Assembly: GCA_023255835.1 (NCBI GenBank)
Contig: JAGDVW010000022.1
Span: forward strand, 1 to 8,798
Length of the DNA: 8,798 nt
Direction: 5' to 3'
Origin: Candidatus Acetothermia bacterium
Lineage (GTDB): Bacteria; Bipolaricaulota; Bipolaricaulia; Bipolaricaulales; Bipolaricaulaceae
In this document: positions 1-5,949 of the stretch, piece by piece
How the letters are laid out: every line of letters starts with the position of its first letter
How positions within the stretch are numbered: position 1 is the first letter of the stretch
Made by a program: the position numbers and the translations under genes
The notes under the pieces: generated by a model
The model's input: only the letters and a program-made list of their open reading frames with translations
What the model was told of the DNA's origin: nothing
Databases searched by the model: none

Positions 1-714
1 GGGGCCGGGCGAAGCCGCCAGGGTGGCCCTGCCGGGTTGGTGTTCTTCGGCGTCAAACCGTACCTTCCTGGCGAAGATCTCCGGCGTCTGAATTGGAAAG
101 TCCTTGCCCGGCAGGGGCGATGGACCATGAACCTCTATGAGGAGGAACGGATGGCCTTGGTCACCGTGGTGGTGGATGCCCGGGCCCACGTGTATAGGGC
201 GGCTTTGGCTTCCGCCGATCTCTTCGAGGCGGGGGTGAGGGCCAGCGCGAGCCTGGCGCGGGCCCTGCTCCAGCGGGGGCATCGAACCGGCCTCCTCGCG
301 GTGGAGGAGAGGCTCCGTTGGGTCCCACCTGGAGTGGGCAGACGGCACTGGGAAAGGTTGGCCTTGGAGCTGGCCGCTGTGACTGTCAAAGAAAGCGAAG
401 CTTTTCCCACCCTCAAGGAGATCCCCCTCGATTTTTTCCCGCGGGGCTCCGCGATCATCCTCGTCTCGCCCCTCAGCCTCGACGACGCCCGCGCCCTTTG
501 GCTGTGGAAAGGGCAGGGCTACGAGGTTTTAGTCTTGGTGCTCAGCCCGCCACGTCCTGCGCCCTCTGACCCTCATCTTCGCCTGTCTTTCCGCATCTTG
601 GCCCTCGAGGAACGCTTGAAAATCTTGGAACTTATGGCCTCTGGGATTCGCGTGGCCCTTTGGGATGGAGAGGCCCCGCTGGCCGCGGTCCTCCGGAGAA
701 GCTCATGGCCTTAG
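1..714 (+). CDS. DUF58 domain protein, C-terminal part (5' truncated by window edge)
   Basis: The frame is open from base 1, so the true start lies outside the window and 237 residues are visible. Residues 17-33 (GVKPYLPGEDLRRLNWK) followed by ARQG and a YEEE segment match the DUF58 signature, whose usual form is G-R-x-Y-x-P-G-D-x-x-R-x-I-x-W. A von Willebrand A-like fold follows, with its first strand ending at D59. The usual D-x-S-x-S metal site reads DARAH here, so metal binding is probably lost. In many bacteria DUF58 proteins sit in an operon with a MoxR ATPase and membrane proteins and are thought to act in envelope or assembly processes; their biochemistry is poorly known. The stop codon overlaps the next gene, which encodes a membrane protein, in keeping with that arrangement. 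Family assignment is firm; function is not. Confidence 0.85.
   Translation, partial: GAGRSRQGGPAGLVFFGVKPYLPGEDLRRLNWKVLARQGRWTMNLYEEERMALVTVVVDARAHVYRAALASADLFEAGVRASASLARALLQRGHRTGLLAVEERLRWVPPGVGRRHWERLALELAAVTVKESEAFPTLKEIPLDFFPRGSAIILVSPLSLDDARALWLWKGQGYEVLVLVLSPPRPAPSDPHLRLSFRILALEERLKILELMASGIRVALWDGEAPLAAVLRRSSWP
695..700 (+). promoter_or_regulatory. ribosome binding site fixing the start of the membrane protein
   Basis: GGAGAA lies four bases before the ATG at 705. An in-frame start exists upstream at 660, but it lacks such a site and would add a glycine- and proline-rich stretch before the first membrane helix. I therefore chose 705. Confidence 0.55.
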
Positions 715-1211
715 CGCTGAGTCTTTTGCTGTACAGCGCAGCCCTTTTCGTTCTGCTTCCTCCAAAATGGCTCTGGGCAATTGCTTTTGGGGCCATCTGG
801 CTTTTGGGCCTTTGGGCGAGGATTCCCAACCTCTTCGTGGTGGGGCTATACGGCCTTGCCGCCCTGGCGATGTTTTCTCCGTTCCCTTCCGGCCTGATAG
901 CCCTGGGTCTTGGCCTGATCGCCTGGGATTTGGGAACTTTTTCCCTGTGGTGGGGCAAAAACGCGGCTCTTCGGCCCTGCTGGGCTTGCCTGCGGGTCCT
1001 GGGCCCAGCCACGGGGCTTGTGATCCTTGGGATGGTGAGCGCCTGGCTCTTCGCTTCTCTTCGGCTTTCTTTGCCTTTCGGCATTTTGGTGTTTCTTGGG
1101 GTTTTTCTTTGGGCTGTTTTGGGATGGGTGACCCGGGCCATTGGCCTTCGGAGGAGCAAGGAGAAGAAGGGGCCTGCGCTTGCCCAGGGAAAAAGCGCTC
1201 ATTATCATTGA
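705..1211 (+). CDS. small integral membrane protein of unknown function
   Basis: This is a 168-residue, strongly hydrophobic protein with about five predicted membrane helices, starting directly at the N-terminus (ALALSLLLYSAALFVLL). A basic, hydrophilic tail (RRSKEKKG) near the C-terminus probably faces the cytoplasm. Its ATG lies inside the last codons of the DUF58 gene (10-base overlap), which indicates translational coupling and shared function. Membrane partners are common beside DUF58 genes. I do not recognise a named family, and there are no catalytic motifs. Its stop codon is only three bases before the tRNA, so tRNA and mRNA are probably on one transcript. An alternative start at 660 would make it 183 residues. 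The gene is very likely real; the role is unknown. Confidence 0.8.
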   Translation: MALALSLLLYSAALFVLLPPKWLWAIAFGAIWLLGLWARIPNLFVVGLYGLAALAMFSPFPSGLIALGLGLIAWDLGTFSLWWGKNAALRPCWACLRVLGPATGLVILGMVSAWLFASLRLSLPFGILVFLGVFLWAVLGWVTRAIGLRRSKEKKGPALAQGKSAHYH

Positions 1212-1214
1212 AAG

Positions 1215-1286
1215 GGGCCCGTAGCTCAGGGGTAGAGCAGCCGGCTCATAACCGGTCGGTCGCAGGTTCGAGCCCTGCCGGGCCCA
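1215..1286 (+). tRNA. tRNA with CAT anticodon (elongator Met or lysidine-type Ile2)
   Basis: All four arms fold without mismatch. The acceptor is GGGCCCG with CGGGCCC, the D stem GCTC/GAGC, the anticodon stem GCCGG/CCGGT (one G-T pair), and the T arm GCAGG-TTCGAGC-CCTGC; the discriminator base is A. The anticodon CAT is at 1247-1249 in the loop CTCATAA. It is not the initiator: the first pair is G-C, and the anticodon stem lacks the three G-C pairs with G on the 5' side. Met versus Ile2 cannot be settled by eye. The C4-G69 and C5-G68 pairs are features reported for tRNA recognised by the lysidine synthase TilS, which hints at Ile2. CCA is not encoded (AAG follows the discriminator). The gene sits 3 bases after one coding region and 4 bases before the next. 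Confidence 0.93.
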
Positions 1287-1290
1287 AAGC

Positions 1291-1815
1291 ATGCGAAAGC
1301 TCGTCCTCACCGCAAGCGGGATCGCCCGTGGGGAACCAGCCCAGGCGGCCGTCGGCGTTGTCCTCACCGACGGTCAGGGGAAAAACCTCGTCCAGCTTGG
1401 AAAAACCCTGGGCAGGTCTTCCAAAGAGGCGGCGGAGTACAAGGCCCTGTTGGAAGGGTTGCGCGTGGCCAGCCAGTATCAGCCCGAGGAGCTCCTGGTC
1501 TTCGTGGAAAACCAGCAGCTTGCCAACCAAGTCCTCGGGGTCCTGCCGCCGCGGGAGCCCACCCTTCAGCATCTCAACCGCCAAGTTCAAGAGCTCCTCC
1601 ACCAATTCCCGCGCTGGCGCGTGGCCTACGTGGATGAGGACGTTTGTCGACAGGCCCGAAGGCTGGCGGAACAGGCCCTCTATAGGGAGCGCCAGGCCGA
1701 GCGCGAGCGGGAGGCGGTCCGCCAAGAAATCCTTTCCGCTTTGGATCTCCTTCCCTTAGAGGATCTCCGCAAGACCCTGAGCTTTCTGCAGAGTCTACAG
1801 GCCACGAGAGGCTGA
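1291..1815 (+). CDS. RNase H-like fold protein with degenerate active site
   Basis: The 174-residue protein follows the RNase HI family plan through about residue 130: the first strand and turn (LTASGIARGEP, residues 6-16), the AAEYKALLEGL helix (47-57), the second acidic strand (LVFVENQQLANQ, 69-80) and the terminal ARRLAEQAL helix (122-130). Active enzymes use D-E-D-D. Here the first D is S9, the second residue E49 is kept, the third is E73 and the fourth is R123. Cleavage of RNA-DNA hybrids is therefore unlikely, and a binding or structural role is my inference. Residues 131-174 are a charged, probably helical extension. The ATG is four bases after the tRNA with no Shine-Dalgarno site, yet homology begins right at this start, so the start is well supported. 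The TGA overlaps the ATG of dtd by one base. Confidence 0.82.
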   Translation: MRKLVLTASGIARGEPAQAAVGVVLTDGQGKNLVQLGKTLGRSSKEAAEYKALLEGLRVASQYQPEELLVFVENQQLANQVLGVLPPREPTLQHLNRQVQELLHQFPRWRVAYVDEDVCRQARRLAEQALYRERQAEREREAVRQEILSALDLLPLEDLRKTLSFLQSLQATRG

Positions 1816-2264
1816 TGAGGATCGTCCTCCAGAGGGTGCGGGAGGCTTGGGTTCGCGTGGGCGAGGAGGAAATCGCCCGCATTGGTCTGGGTTTTCTCCT
1901 CCTTGTGGGCATAGGGAGGGAAGACAGCGAGGAGGAGGCCGTCTTTTGGGCCAAAAGGATCCCGGAAATGCGGGTTTTCCCGGATGGGGCGGGGAAGCTC
2001 AACCTTTCCCTGCGAGAGGTGGGGGGCGAAATCCTCTGTGTATCGCAATTCACTTTGTATGGCGACCCTTTGGCTGGCCGCCGGCCCAGTTTCGATCGGG
2101 CTGCTCCTGGAGAAATGGCCCGTAGCCTCTACGACTTTTTCGTGCGGGCCCTCAAGGCCGAAGGGATCCCTGTGAAAACCGGAATTTTTGGGGCCCATAT
2201 GGAAGTGGGGCTTGTGAACGATGGGCCAGTCACCTTGATTCTCGAGCGCCCCCAAGGAAAATAG
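1815..2264 (+). CDS. dtd: D-aminoacyl-tRNA deacylase
   Basis: Dtd hydrolyses D-aminoacyl-tRNAs (and glycyl-tRNA-Ala) in the cytoplasm, freeing the tRNA and keeping D-amino acids out of proteins. The 149-residue length is normal for the family. It opens with the typical MRIVLQRVREAWVRV strand and carries the two signature motifs that build the active site at the dimer interface: SQFTL (77-81) and the Gly-cisPro segment NDGPVT (135-140). Other family features are RVFPDGAGKLNLSL (53-66) and RRPSF (89-93). The ATG overlaps the TGA of the RNase H-like gene (TGATG), with GAGAGG three bases upstream, so translation is probably coupled. The neighbours tRNA and rpmF share the translation theme. I see nothing abnormal in it. 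Confidence 0.97.
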   Translation: MRIVLQRVREAWVRVGEEEIARIGLGFLLLVGIGREDSEEEAVFWAKRIPEMRVFPDGAGKLNLSLREVGGEILCVSQFTLYGDPLAGRRPSFDRAAPGEMARSLYDFFVRALKAEGIPVKTGIFGAHMEVGLVNDGPVTLILERPQGK

Positions 2265-2273
2265 CGCACCACA

Positions 2274-2280
2274 AAGGAGG
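2274..2280 (+). promoter_or_regulatory. strong ribosome binding site of rpmF
   Basis: AAGGAGG is a near-perfect complement to the 16S rRNA 3' end, five bases before the ATG at 2286. It is the best Shine-Dalgarno site in the window, fitting a highly expressed ribosomal protein. Confidence 0.8.
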
Positions 2281-2285
2281 AAAGC

Positions 2286-2474
2286 ATGGCTGCTGTTCCC
2301 AAGTCTCGGCGGTCCCATCGGGAGGTACGGCTTCGCCGCACCCATTGGCGGGCTAAGCTCCTCGCGGCCACCGAATGCCCCCAGTGCCACGAATTTCGGC
2401 TCCCTCACCGCGTTTGCCCCCATTGCGGCTACTACAACGGGATGCGCATCCTCGAGGTGAAGGAAAAGGAGTGA
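2286..2474 (+). CDS. rpmF: 50S ribosomal protein L32
   Basis: L32 is a small zinc-ribbon protein of the large ribosomal subunit. The 62 residues show the family pattern: AVPK at the N-terminus (AAVPK here), a basic segment with S-R-R, an H-W pair at 20-21, then CPQC (C31, C34), LPHRVCPHCGYYNG (39-52; C44, C47) and an acidic end. All four zinc-binding cysteines are present, so this is the zinc-containing form. It follows dtd by 21 bases and has its own strong Shine-Dalgarno site. In many bacteria rpmF precedes the fatty-acid genes plsX or fabH. Here it is last in the run, and its stop lies two bases from the stop of a convergent transporter gene. Confidence 0.97.
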   Translation: MAAVPKSRRSHREVRLRRTHWRAKLLAATECPQCHEFRLPHRVCPHCGYYNGMRILEVKEKE

Positions 2475-2476
2475 AC

Positions 2477-3751
2477 CTAAGCTTGGGGGCGGCCCTCCAC
2501 AAGGAGGATGGGCAAGGTGATCAAAAGGAGGGCTGCTCCCGAAAGAAACGGGGCGGAAAAGCCAAAGCCATCGGCCAGAAACCCGCCGAGGATCGCTCCC
2601 GCAACGTTCCCTAGCCCAGAAACCGCGTTATAAATCCCCAAAGCTTGGCCGCGCATGTGTTCGGGGGAGAGGCGCGAGACCAAGGCGGTGGTGGCGAGCT
2701 GGAAAAAGGACCAGCTTAGGCCCGCCAGGGCAAAGAACAGGGGGAGAAGGCCAGTGGGCGCGCCCCTTCCCACGGCGGCGAAGCCCGCGAAGATCCCGAT
2801 GCGGATGAAAAGGGAGATGCCCAAAGCCAACCTATGACCAAAAGCTTTGATGGCCCTCTGGGCAAAGCGGTAGGAGAAGACGCTTGTGGCGTTATGTGCC
2901 ACATACAGGGCGAAGACAAGTTCGTTGGGCCACCCCAAAGCTTGCCGCAAAAACACCGGGAACGGCGCGAAAACCAAGGAAAAGGCGAGGAAAGAAAGGA
3001 ACTCCCCGTAATAACAAAGGGCTAGCTCCGGGCCGAAAGCCGAGCGTCCCTGAAGAAAACGCAGGAGTTGGGCAGGGTTCAGCGCTTCCAGGAGGTGCAG
3101 GGGCCCATAGCGTCGCACCTCGGCCACGAAGTTCCCCATGAAGCTGGCCGCGGTTTGTGCTGGAGATTTATTGAACCGGCCGGCGGGCTCGGGAACGGCC
3201 CTTAGGCTGAGAAAGCCGGAGGCAAGGGCGATCAAGGCCACCACCAACCCCAAAGAGCGAAGCCCCCAACCCTCCCCGAAGAACCGGGTGAGGAGCATGG
3301 TCCAGGCCGCGCCGAGGAGAAGGCCGCTTGTCCAGCCCACCCCGGAGATGGCGTTGAATCGCCCAAGCTCCCTTTCCCAGTCCGCCCGCGCGGCTTCCGC
3401 CAAAACCAAAAGCGTGGCGGCGGTGCCGGCGGCCATCCAGACGAACGTCACCCCGGCGTTTAAGGCAAAAAGCGCTCCCACACTGGTAAGAAAGGCAAGA
3501 AGCGCATAACCCGTAGCCAAGCCGAAGAAACCAAAGAGCACAAGGGGACGGCGGCGAGGGCTAGCGTCCGCAAGTTTTCCCCAAAAGAGGCTGGCCACAA
3601 TGGTTGTAGCGCTGCCCACCGCGGAAAGGATGCCGACCTGGCTCGCCTTGGCCCCAAGGAAATAGGCGTAAAGGGGGAGGAGCTGGGAAAAGGCTCCCAA
3701 GGCCACATTTATCACGCAAAAAGCAAAATACCAGCGCGGGATTCTTCTCAT
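2477..3751 (-). CDS. major facilitator superfamily (MFS) transporter
   Basis: This 424-residue membrane protein has about twelve predicted helices, the usual size for MFS secondary transporters that couple solute movement to ion gradients or facilitate its diffusion. The loop between helices 2 and 3 carries the family motif A, GKLADASPRRRPL (58-70). A long central region (about 185-255) links the halves, and a second-half counterpart of the loop reads RFAQRAIKAFGHR. Late glycine-rich helices (GIYNAVSGLGNVAGAILGG) are also typical. The substrate cannot be deduced. Its ATG overlaps the TGA of the TIM-barrel gene as ATGA, and no clear Shine-Dalgarno site precedes it, so it is probably translated by coupling as the last gene of the leftward operon. 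Uptake of the substrate of the neighbouring isomerase and dehydrogenase is an inference; efflux is equally possible. Confidence 0.92.
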   Translation of the reverse strand: MRRIPRWYFAFCVINVALGAFSQLLPLYAYFLGAKASQVGILSAVGSATTIVASLFWGKLADASPRRRPLVLFGFFGLATGYALLAFLTSVGALFALNAGVTFVWMAAGTAATLLVLAEAARADWERELGRFNAISGVGWTSGLLLGAAWTMLLTRFFGEGWGLRSLGLVVALIALASGFLSLRAVPEPAGRFNKSPAQTAASFMGNFVAEVRRYGPLHLLEALNPAQLLRFLQGRSAFGPELALCYYGEFLSFLAFSLVFAPFPVFLRQALGWPNELVFALYVAHNATSVFSYRFAQRAIKAFGHRLALGISLFIRIGIFAGFAAVGRGAPTGLLPLFFALAGLSWSFFQLATTALVSRLSPEHMRGQALGIYNAVSGLGNVAGAILGGFLADGFGFSAPFLSGAALLLITLPILLVEGRPQA

Positions 3752-4551
3752 CTGCTTAGGATCTTTTGGACGCTCAGTCGGAGGCCCCAGGGATCGGGGA
3801 TTTCCAGGATGATCCGCCCCGAAAACCCTTTTTCCTCAAGGGAAGCCAAGGTTTCCCGCCATGGGGCGCTGCCCTGGCCCAAGGGGAGATGGGCATCCCA
3901 ATCGCCGCGGTTATCGTGGAGGTGGACATGGATGAGCCTTGCGGAGAGGGCCCGGATGTATTCCCTGGGCGAACCGCCCAAGGTGTGGAAATGCCCGAGG
4001 TCGAAACAAGCCCAGAGCTCTGGGAATTCGGAAAGGATGGCGAGGTGCTCCTCAGCGGTCTGGACTAGGCCGCGATCCCGGCCATTGCCGAGGTTTTCCA
4101 AAGCCAGTTTCACCTGAAGTTTTTCCGCGCGGGGAAGGAGAAGGCCCAAAGCGAAGCGCAAAAGATCGCGGCTGCGCTCCAGCCACTTTGAGAAGGGAAG
4201 GTATTCCTCCGGAAGGCGGCCGGGATGGATGACCACCACATCCGCGCCGATCTCGGCGGCCAGCTCCAGGCTGCGGATCACCTCCCCAAGGGAGGCCGCG
4301 GCCACCGAGCGCACCGGCCAGGTCAGGTTCACCCCGTGGATGGGCATATGCAGGGAAACCCTCAGCCCATCAGCGCTGAGCTTGCGAAGTTTTTGGCGAT
4401 CCCAAGGGGAAAGCTCGTCTGGATGAGCAATCCCCGGGTCAGCCCGGAGCTCCACCCCTCCTAGCCCGAGCTCCTGGGCCAGTTCCACCCACGACCAAAC
4501 ATCCATCCCCGGCCGATGGAAAGCGGCCAAACCGAGTTGAGCCCGTTCCAT
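3748..4551 (-). CDS. sugar phosphate isomerase/epimerase-like TIM-barrel protein
   Basis: The protein belongs to the AP-endonuclease 2/xylose isomerase-like TIM-barrel superfamily, whose members isomerise or epimerise sugars, dehydrate inositols or, as endonuclease IV, cut DNA at abasic sites. From the ATG at 4551 it has 267 residues. Probable metal ligands fall in family order: H68 (SLHMPIHG), H109 (VIHPG), E152 (ALENLGN), D184 and H187 (FDLGHFHT), H210 or H212 (HVHLHD), D219 and H221 (DWDAHLPLGQG) and E250 (ILEI). The set is complete, so an active metalloenzyme is likely. Context with a dehydrogenase and a transporter favours sugar or polyol metabolism over DNA repair. An earlier in-frame ATG at 4572 would add seven residues and overlap the dehydrogenase gene by 20 bases. 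I prefer 4551, one base after its stop. The exact substrate is unknown. Confidence 0.9.
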   Translation of the reverse strand: MERAQLGLAAFHRPGMDVWSWVELAQELGLGGVELRADPGIAHPDELSPWDRQKLRKLSADGLRVSLHMPIHGVNLTWPVRSVAAASLGEVIRSLELAAEIGADVVVIHPGRLPEEYLPFSKWLERSRDLLRFALGLLLPRAEKLQVKLALENLGNGRDRGLVQTAEEHLAILSEFPELWACFDLGHFHTLGGSPREYIRALSARLIHVHLHDNRGDWDAHLPLGQGSAPWRETLASLEEKGFSGRIILEIPDPWGLRLSVQKILSR

Positions 4552-4552
4552 A

Positions 4553-5290
4553 TCAGTCCATGCGGAGGCCACCGTTGATGGAGAAAGTGGCCCCGGTGAT
4601 GTACCCCGCTTCCTCCGAGCAGAGGAAACCGATCAGGGCAGCCACCTCCGTGGGCTCAGCCACCCGCCCCAACGGGATCTGTTTCAGGATCTCTACCCCG
4701 TGCTTCTCCAGCTGCTCTTTGTTGATGTCCGTGTTCACGAAGCCCGGGCAGACGGCGTTCACGGTGATCCCAAAGGGGGCGAGGGCCAAGGCGAAGGACT
4801 TGGTGAGCCCCAAAAGCCCGGCTTTTGCCGCGGAATAGTGGACTCCATGCGCCGATCCAGTGAGGGCTCGCAAAGAGGAGACGTTCACGATCCGCCCAAA
4901 ACCTGCCTTCTTCATATATGGCACCGCGGCCTGAATGAAAAGGAAGGGAGCGGTGAGGGAAACGCGGATCATCCTCTCCCAGTCCTCAAGGGAAAGGTTT
5001 TCAGGGGCTATCCTCTGCACATAGCCGGCGTTATTCACCAAGATCACCGGTTCCCCAAGATCATGAGCCACCCGGTCCACAACCCCTTTGATCTCGGCAA
5101 GTTCCGCCAAATCCAGCTGGATGGGGAGGGCCCGGCGGCCAAGCTCCTCCACCTTTTTCGCCAAAGCCAAGGCTTTTTCCGCCTCAACGCGGTAAGTGAA
5201 GGCTAAGTCGTAGCCCATTTGGGCCAGGCGCAGGACGGTGGCCGCGCCGATCCCCCGGGAGCCGCCAGTGACAAGGGCTACGCGGTTCAT
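4553..5290 (-). CDS. short-chain dehydrogenase/reductase, FabG-like
   Basis: This 245-residue classical SDR reduces a carbonyl or oxidises an alcohol with a nicotinamide cofactor. It has the cofactor motif TGGSRGIG (8-15), NNAG (86-89), catalytic S139, Y152 and K156 (YSAAK), PGFVNTD after the sixth strand, and a normal C-terminal INGG. R34 after the second strand suggests preference for NADP(H). The asparagine that usually completes the N-S-Y-K tetrad is S111 (RVSLTAPF). Sequence is close to the FabG group (3-oxoacyl-ACP reductase), but the neighbours are not fatty-acid genes and many FabG-like enzymes act on sugars or polyols, so I do not assign fabG. The ATG overlaps the upp stop by four bases (ATGA), with no clear Shine-Dalgarno site. 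Confidence 0.93.
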   Translation of the reverse strand: MNRVALVTGGSRGIGAATVLRLAQMGYDLAFTYRVEAEKALALAKKVEELGRRALPIQLDLAELAEIKGVVDRVAHDLGEPVILVNNAGYVQRIAPENLSLEDWERMIRVSLTAPFLFIQAAVPYMKKAGFGRIVNVSSLRALTGSAHGVHYSAAKAGLLGLTKSFALALAPFGITVNAVCPGFVNTDINKEQLEKHGVEILKQIPLGRVAEPTEVAALIGFLCSEEAGYITGATFSINGGLRMD

Positions 5291-5910
5291 GTGCCGAAAA
5301 GGCGATCGCCAGCGTCGCCCAGGCCAGGCCGGATGTAGCCATGGCTATCCAGCTCACGATCCAGGGCCGCGGCGTAGACGGGAACATCCGGATGGGCCTC
5401 GGCCATGGCCCGCACGCCCTCCGGAGCAGCTACAAGGCACAAGAACCGGATATCCTTCCCCCCGCGTTCCTTCACCAGTTTCACCGCATGCACTGCCGAA
5501 CCACCTGTGGCCAACATGGGATCCACCACGATCACCAGGGCTTCCCCAAGGTTTGGCGGAAGTTTGACGAAGTACTGTACGGGCTTCAACGTAGCTGGGT
5601 CGCGGTAAAGGCCGATGTGGCCAACCCGGGCGCTGGGGATGAGGGAGAGGACCCCATCCAACATGACGATCCCCGCCCGGAGGATCGGCACGAGGACCAC
5701 TGGCCGCGCGAGCTCCACCCCCTGCGTGCGTTCAAACGGAGTCTCCACTTCCACTGGCCGCACCGGGAAATCCCGGGTGATTTCGTAAACCATGAGGGCG
5801 GTGAGCTCCTCCAGGATCTCCCTGAACTGTAAACGGTCGGTGCGTTTGTCCCGAAGTTTTGTGAGCTTGGCCTGGATCAAAGGATGGTTCACCAAAATCA
5901 AGTTTTTCAT
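5287..5910 (-). CDS. upp: uracil phosphoribosyltransferase
   Basis: Upp converts uracil and PRPP to UMP and pyrophosphate in pyrimidine salvage, in the cytoplasm. The 207-residue length is normal. Family marks are VPILRAG (74-80), the PRPP-binding loop VIVVDPMLATGGSA (126-139) and the C-terminal uracil-binding segment from D188 to T207 (HGYIRPGLGDAGDRLFGT). The last of these ends the protein exactly as in other Upp proteins, so it is complete. No Shine-Dalgarno site precedes the ATG. Instead a 12-bp palindrome and a promoter-like sequence lie directly upstream, suggesting a short-leader or leaderless transcript, or translation from the upstream gene. It is followed with a four-base overlap by the dehydrogenase gene, an unusual partner; upp more often neighbours uraA/uracil permease or pyrimidine genes. 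Confidence 0.97.
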   Translation of the reverse strand: MKNLILVNHPLIQAKLTKLRDKRTDRLQFREILEELTALMVYEITRDFPVRPVEVETPFERTQGVELARPVVLVPILRAGIVMLDGVLSLIPSARVGHIGLYRDPATLKPVQYFVKLPPNLGEALVIVVDPMLATGGSAVHAVKLVKERGGKDIRFLCLVAAPEGVRAMAEAHPDVPVYAAALDRELDSHGYIRPGLGDAGDRLFGT

Positions 5911-5911
5911 G

Positions 5912-5923
5912 ATCTTCGAAGAT
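5912..5923. repeat. perfect 12-bp palindrome just upstream of upp
   Basis: ATCTTCGAAGAT reads the same on both strands and ends two bases before the upp start codon. It lies where the -10 and initiation region of the candidate upp promoter would be, so it could be an operator. The palindrome is seen; the role is inferred. Confidence 0.5.
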
Positions 5924-5949
5924 TATCCGGGGGAGCCAAGCCTGCCAAG
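5919..5949 (-). promoter_or_regulatory. candidate promoter for upp and downstream genes
   Basis: On the minus strand, TTGGCA (5944-5949) is followed after 15 bases by GATAAT (about 5923-5928), resembling sigma70 boxes with 4-5 of 6 and 5 of 6 matches. The spacer is shorter than the usual 17. Initiation about seven bases after the -10 box would fall within a few bases of the upp ATG, giving little or no leader. This fits the missing Shine-Dalgarno site. Confidence 0.4.

Noticed and set aside
1180..1205. Internal promoter for the tRNA (TTGCCC and CATTAT)
   Set aside because: The spacer is only 14 bases and the boxes are weak; read-through from the upstream genes is enough to explain tRNA expression.
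665..1759. A 364-codon open frame on the plus strand crossing the membrane protein gene, the tRNA and the RNase H-like gene
   Set aside because: It runs through a well-folded tRNA and two supported genes in another frame, its product is S/R/P-rich low-quality sequence, and it has no ribosome site.
2482..2503. Possible hairpin (CTTGGGGG with CCCTCCACAAG) just after rpmF, as a terminator
   Set aside because: The stem has a bulge and a G-T pair, lacks a T-run on either strand, and lies inside the coding end of the transporter gene.
5300..5309. GGCGATCGCC, containing the HIP1 octamer common in cyanobacteria
   Set aside because: I noticed only one copy and nothing else suggests a cyanobacterium; a chance palindrome in the end of upp is likelier.
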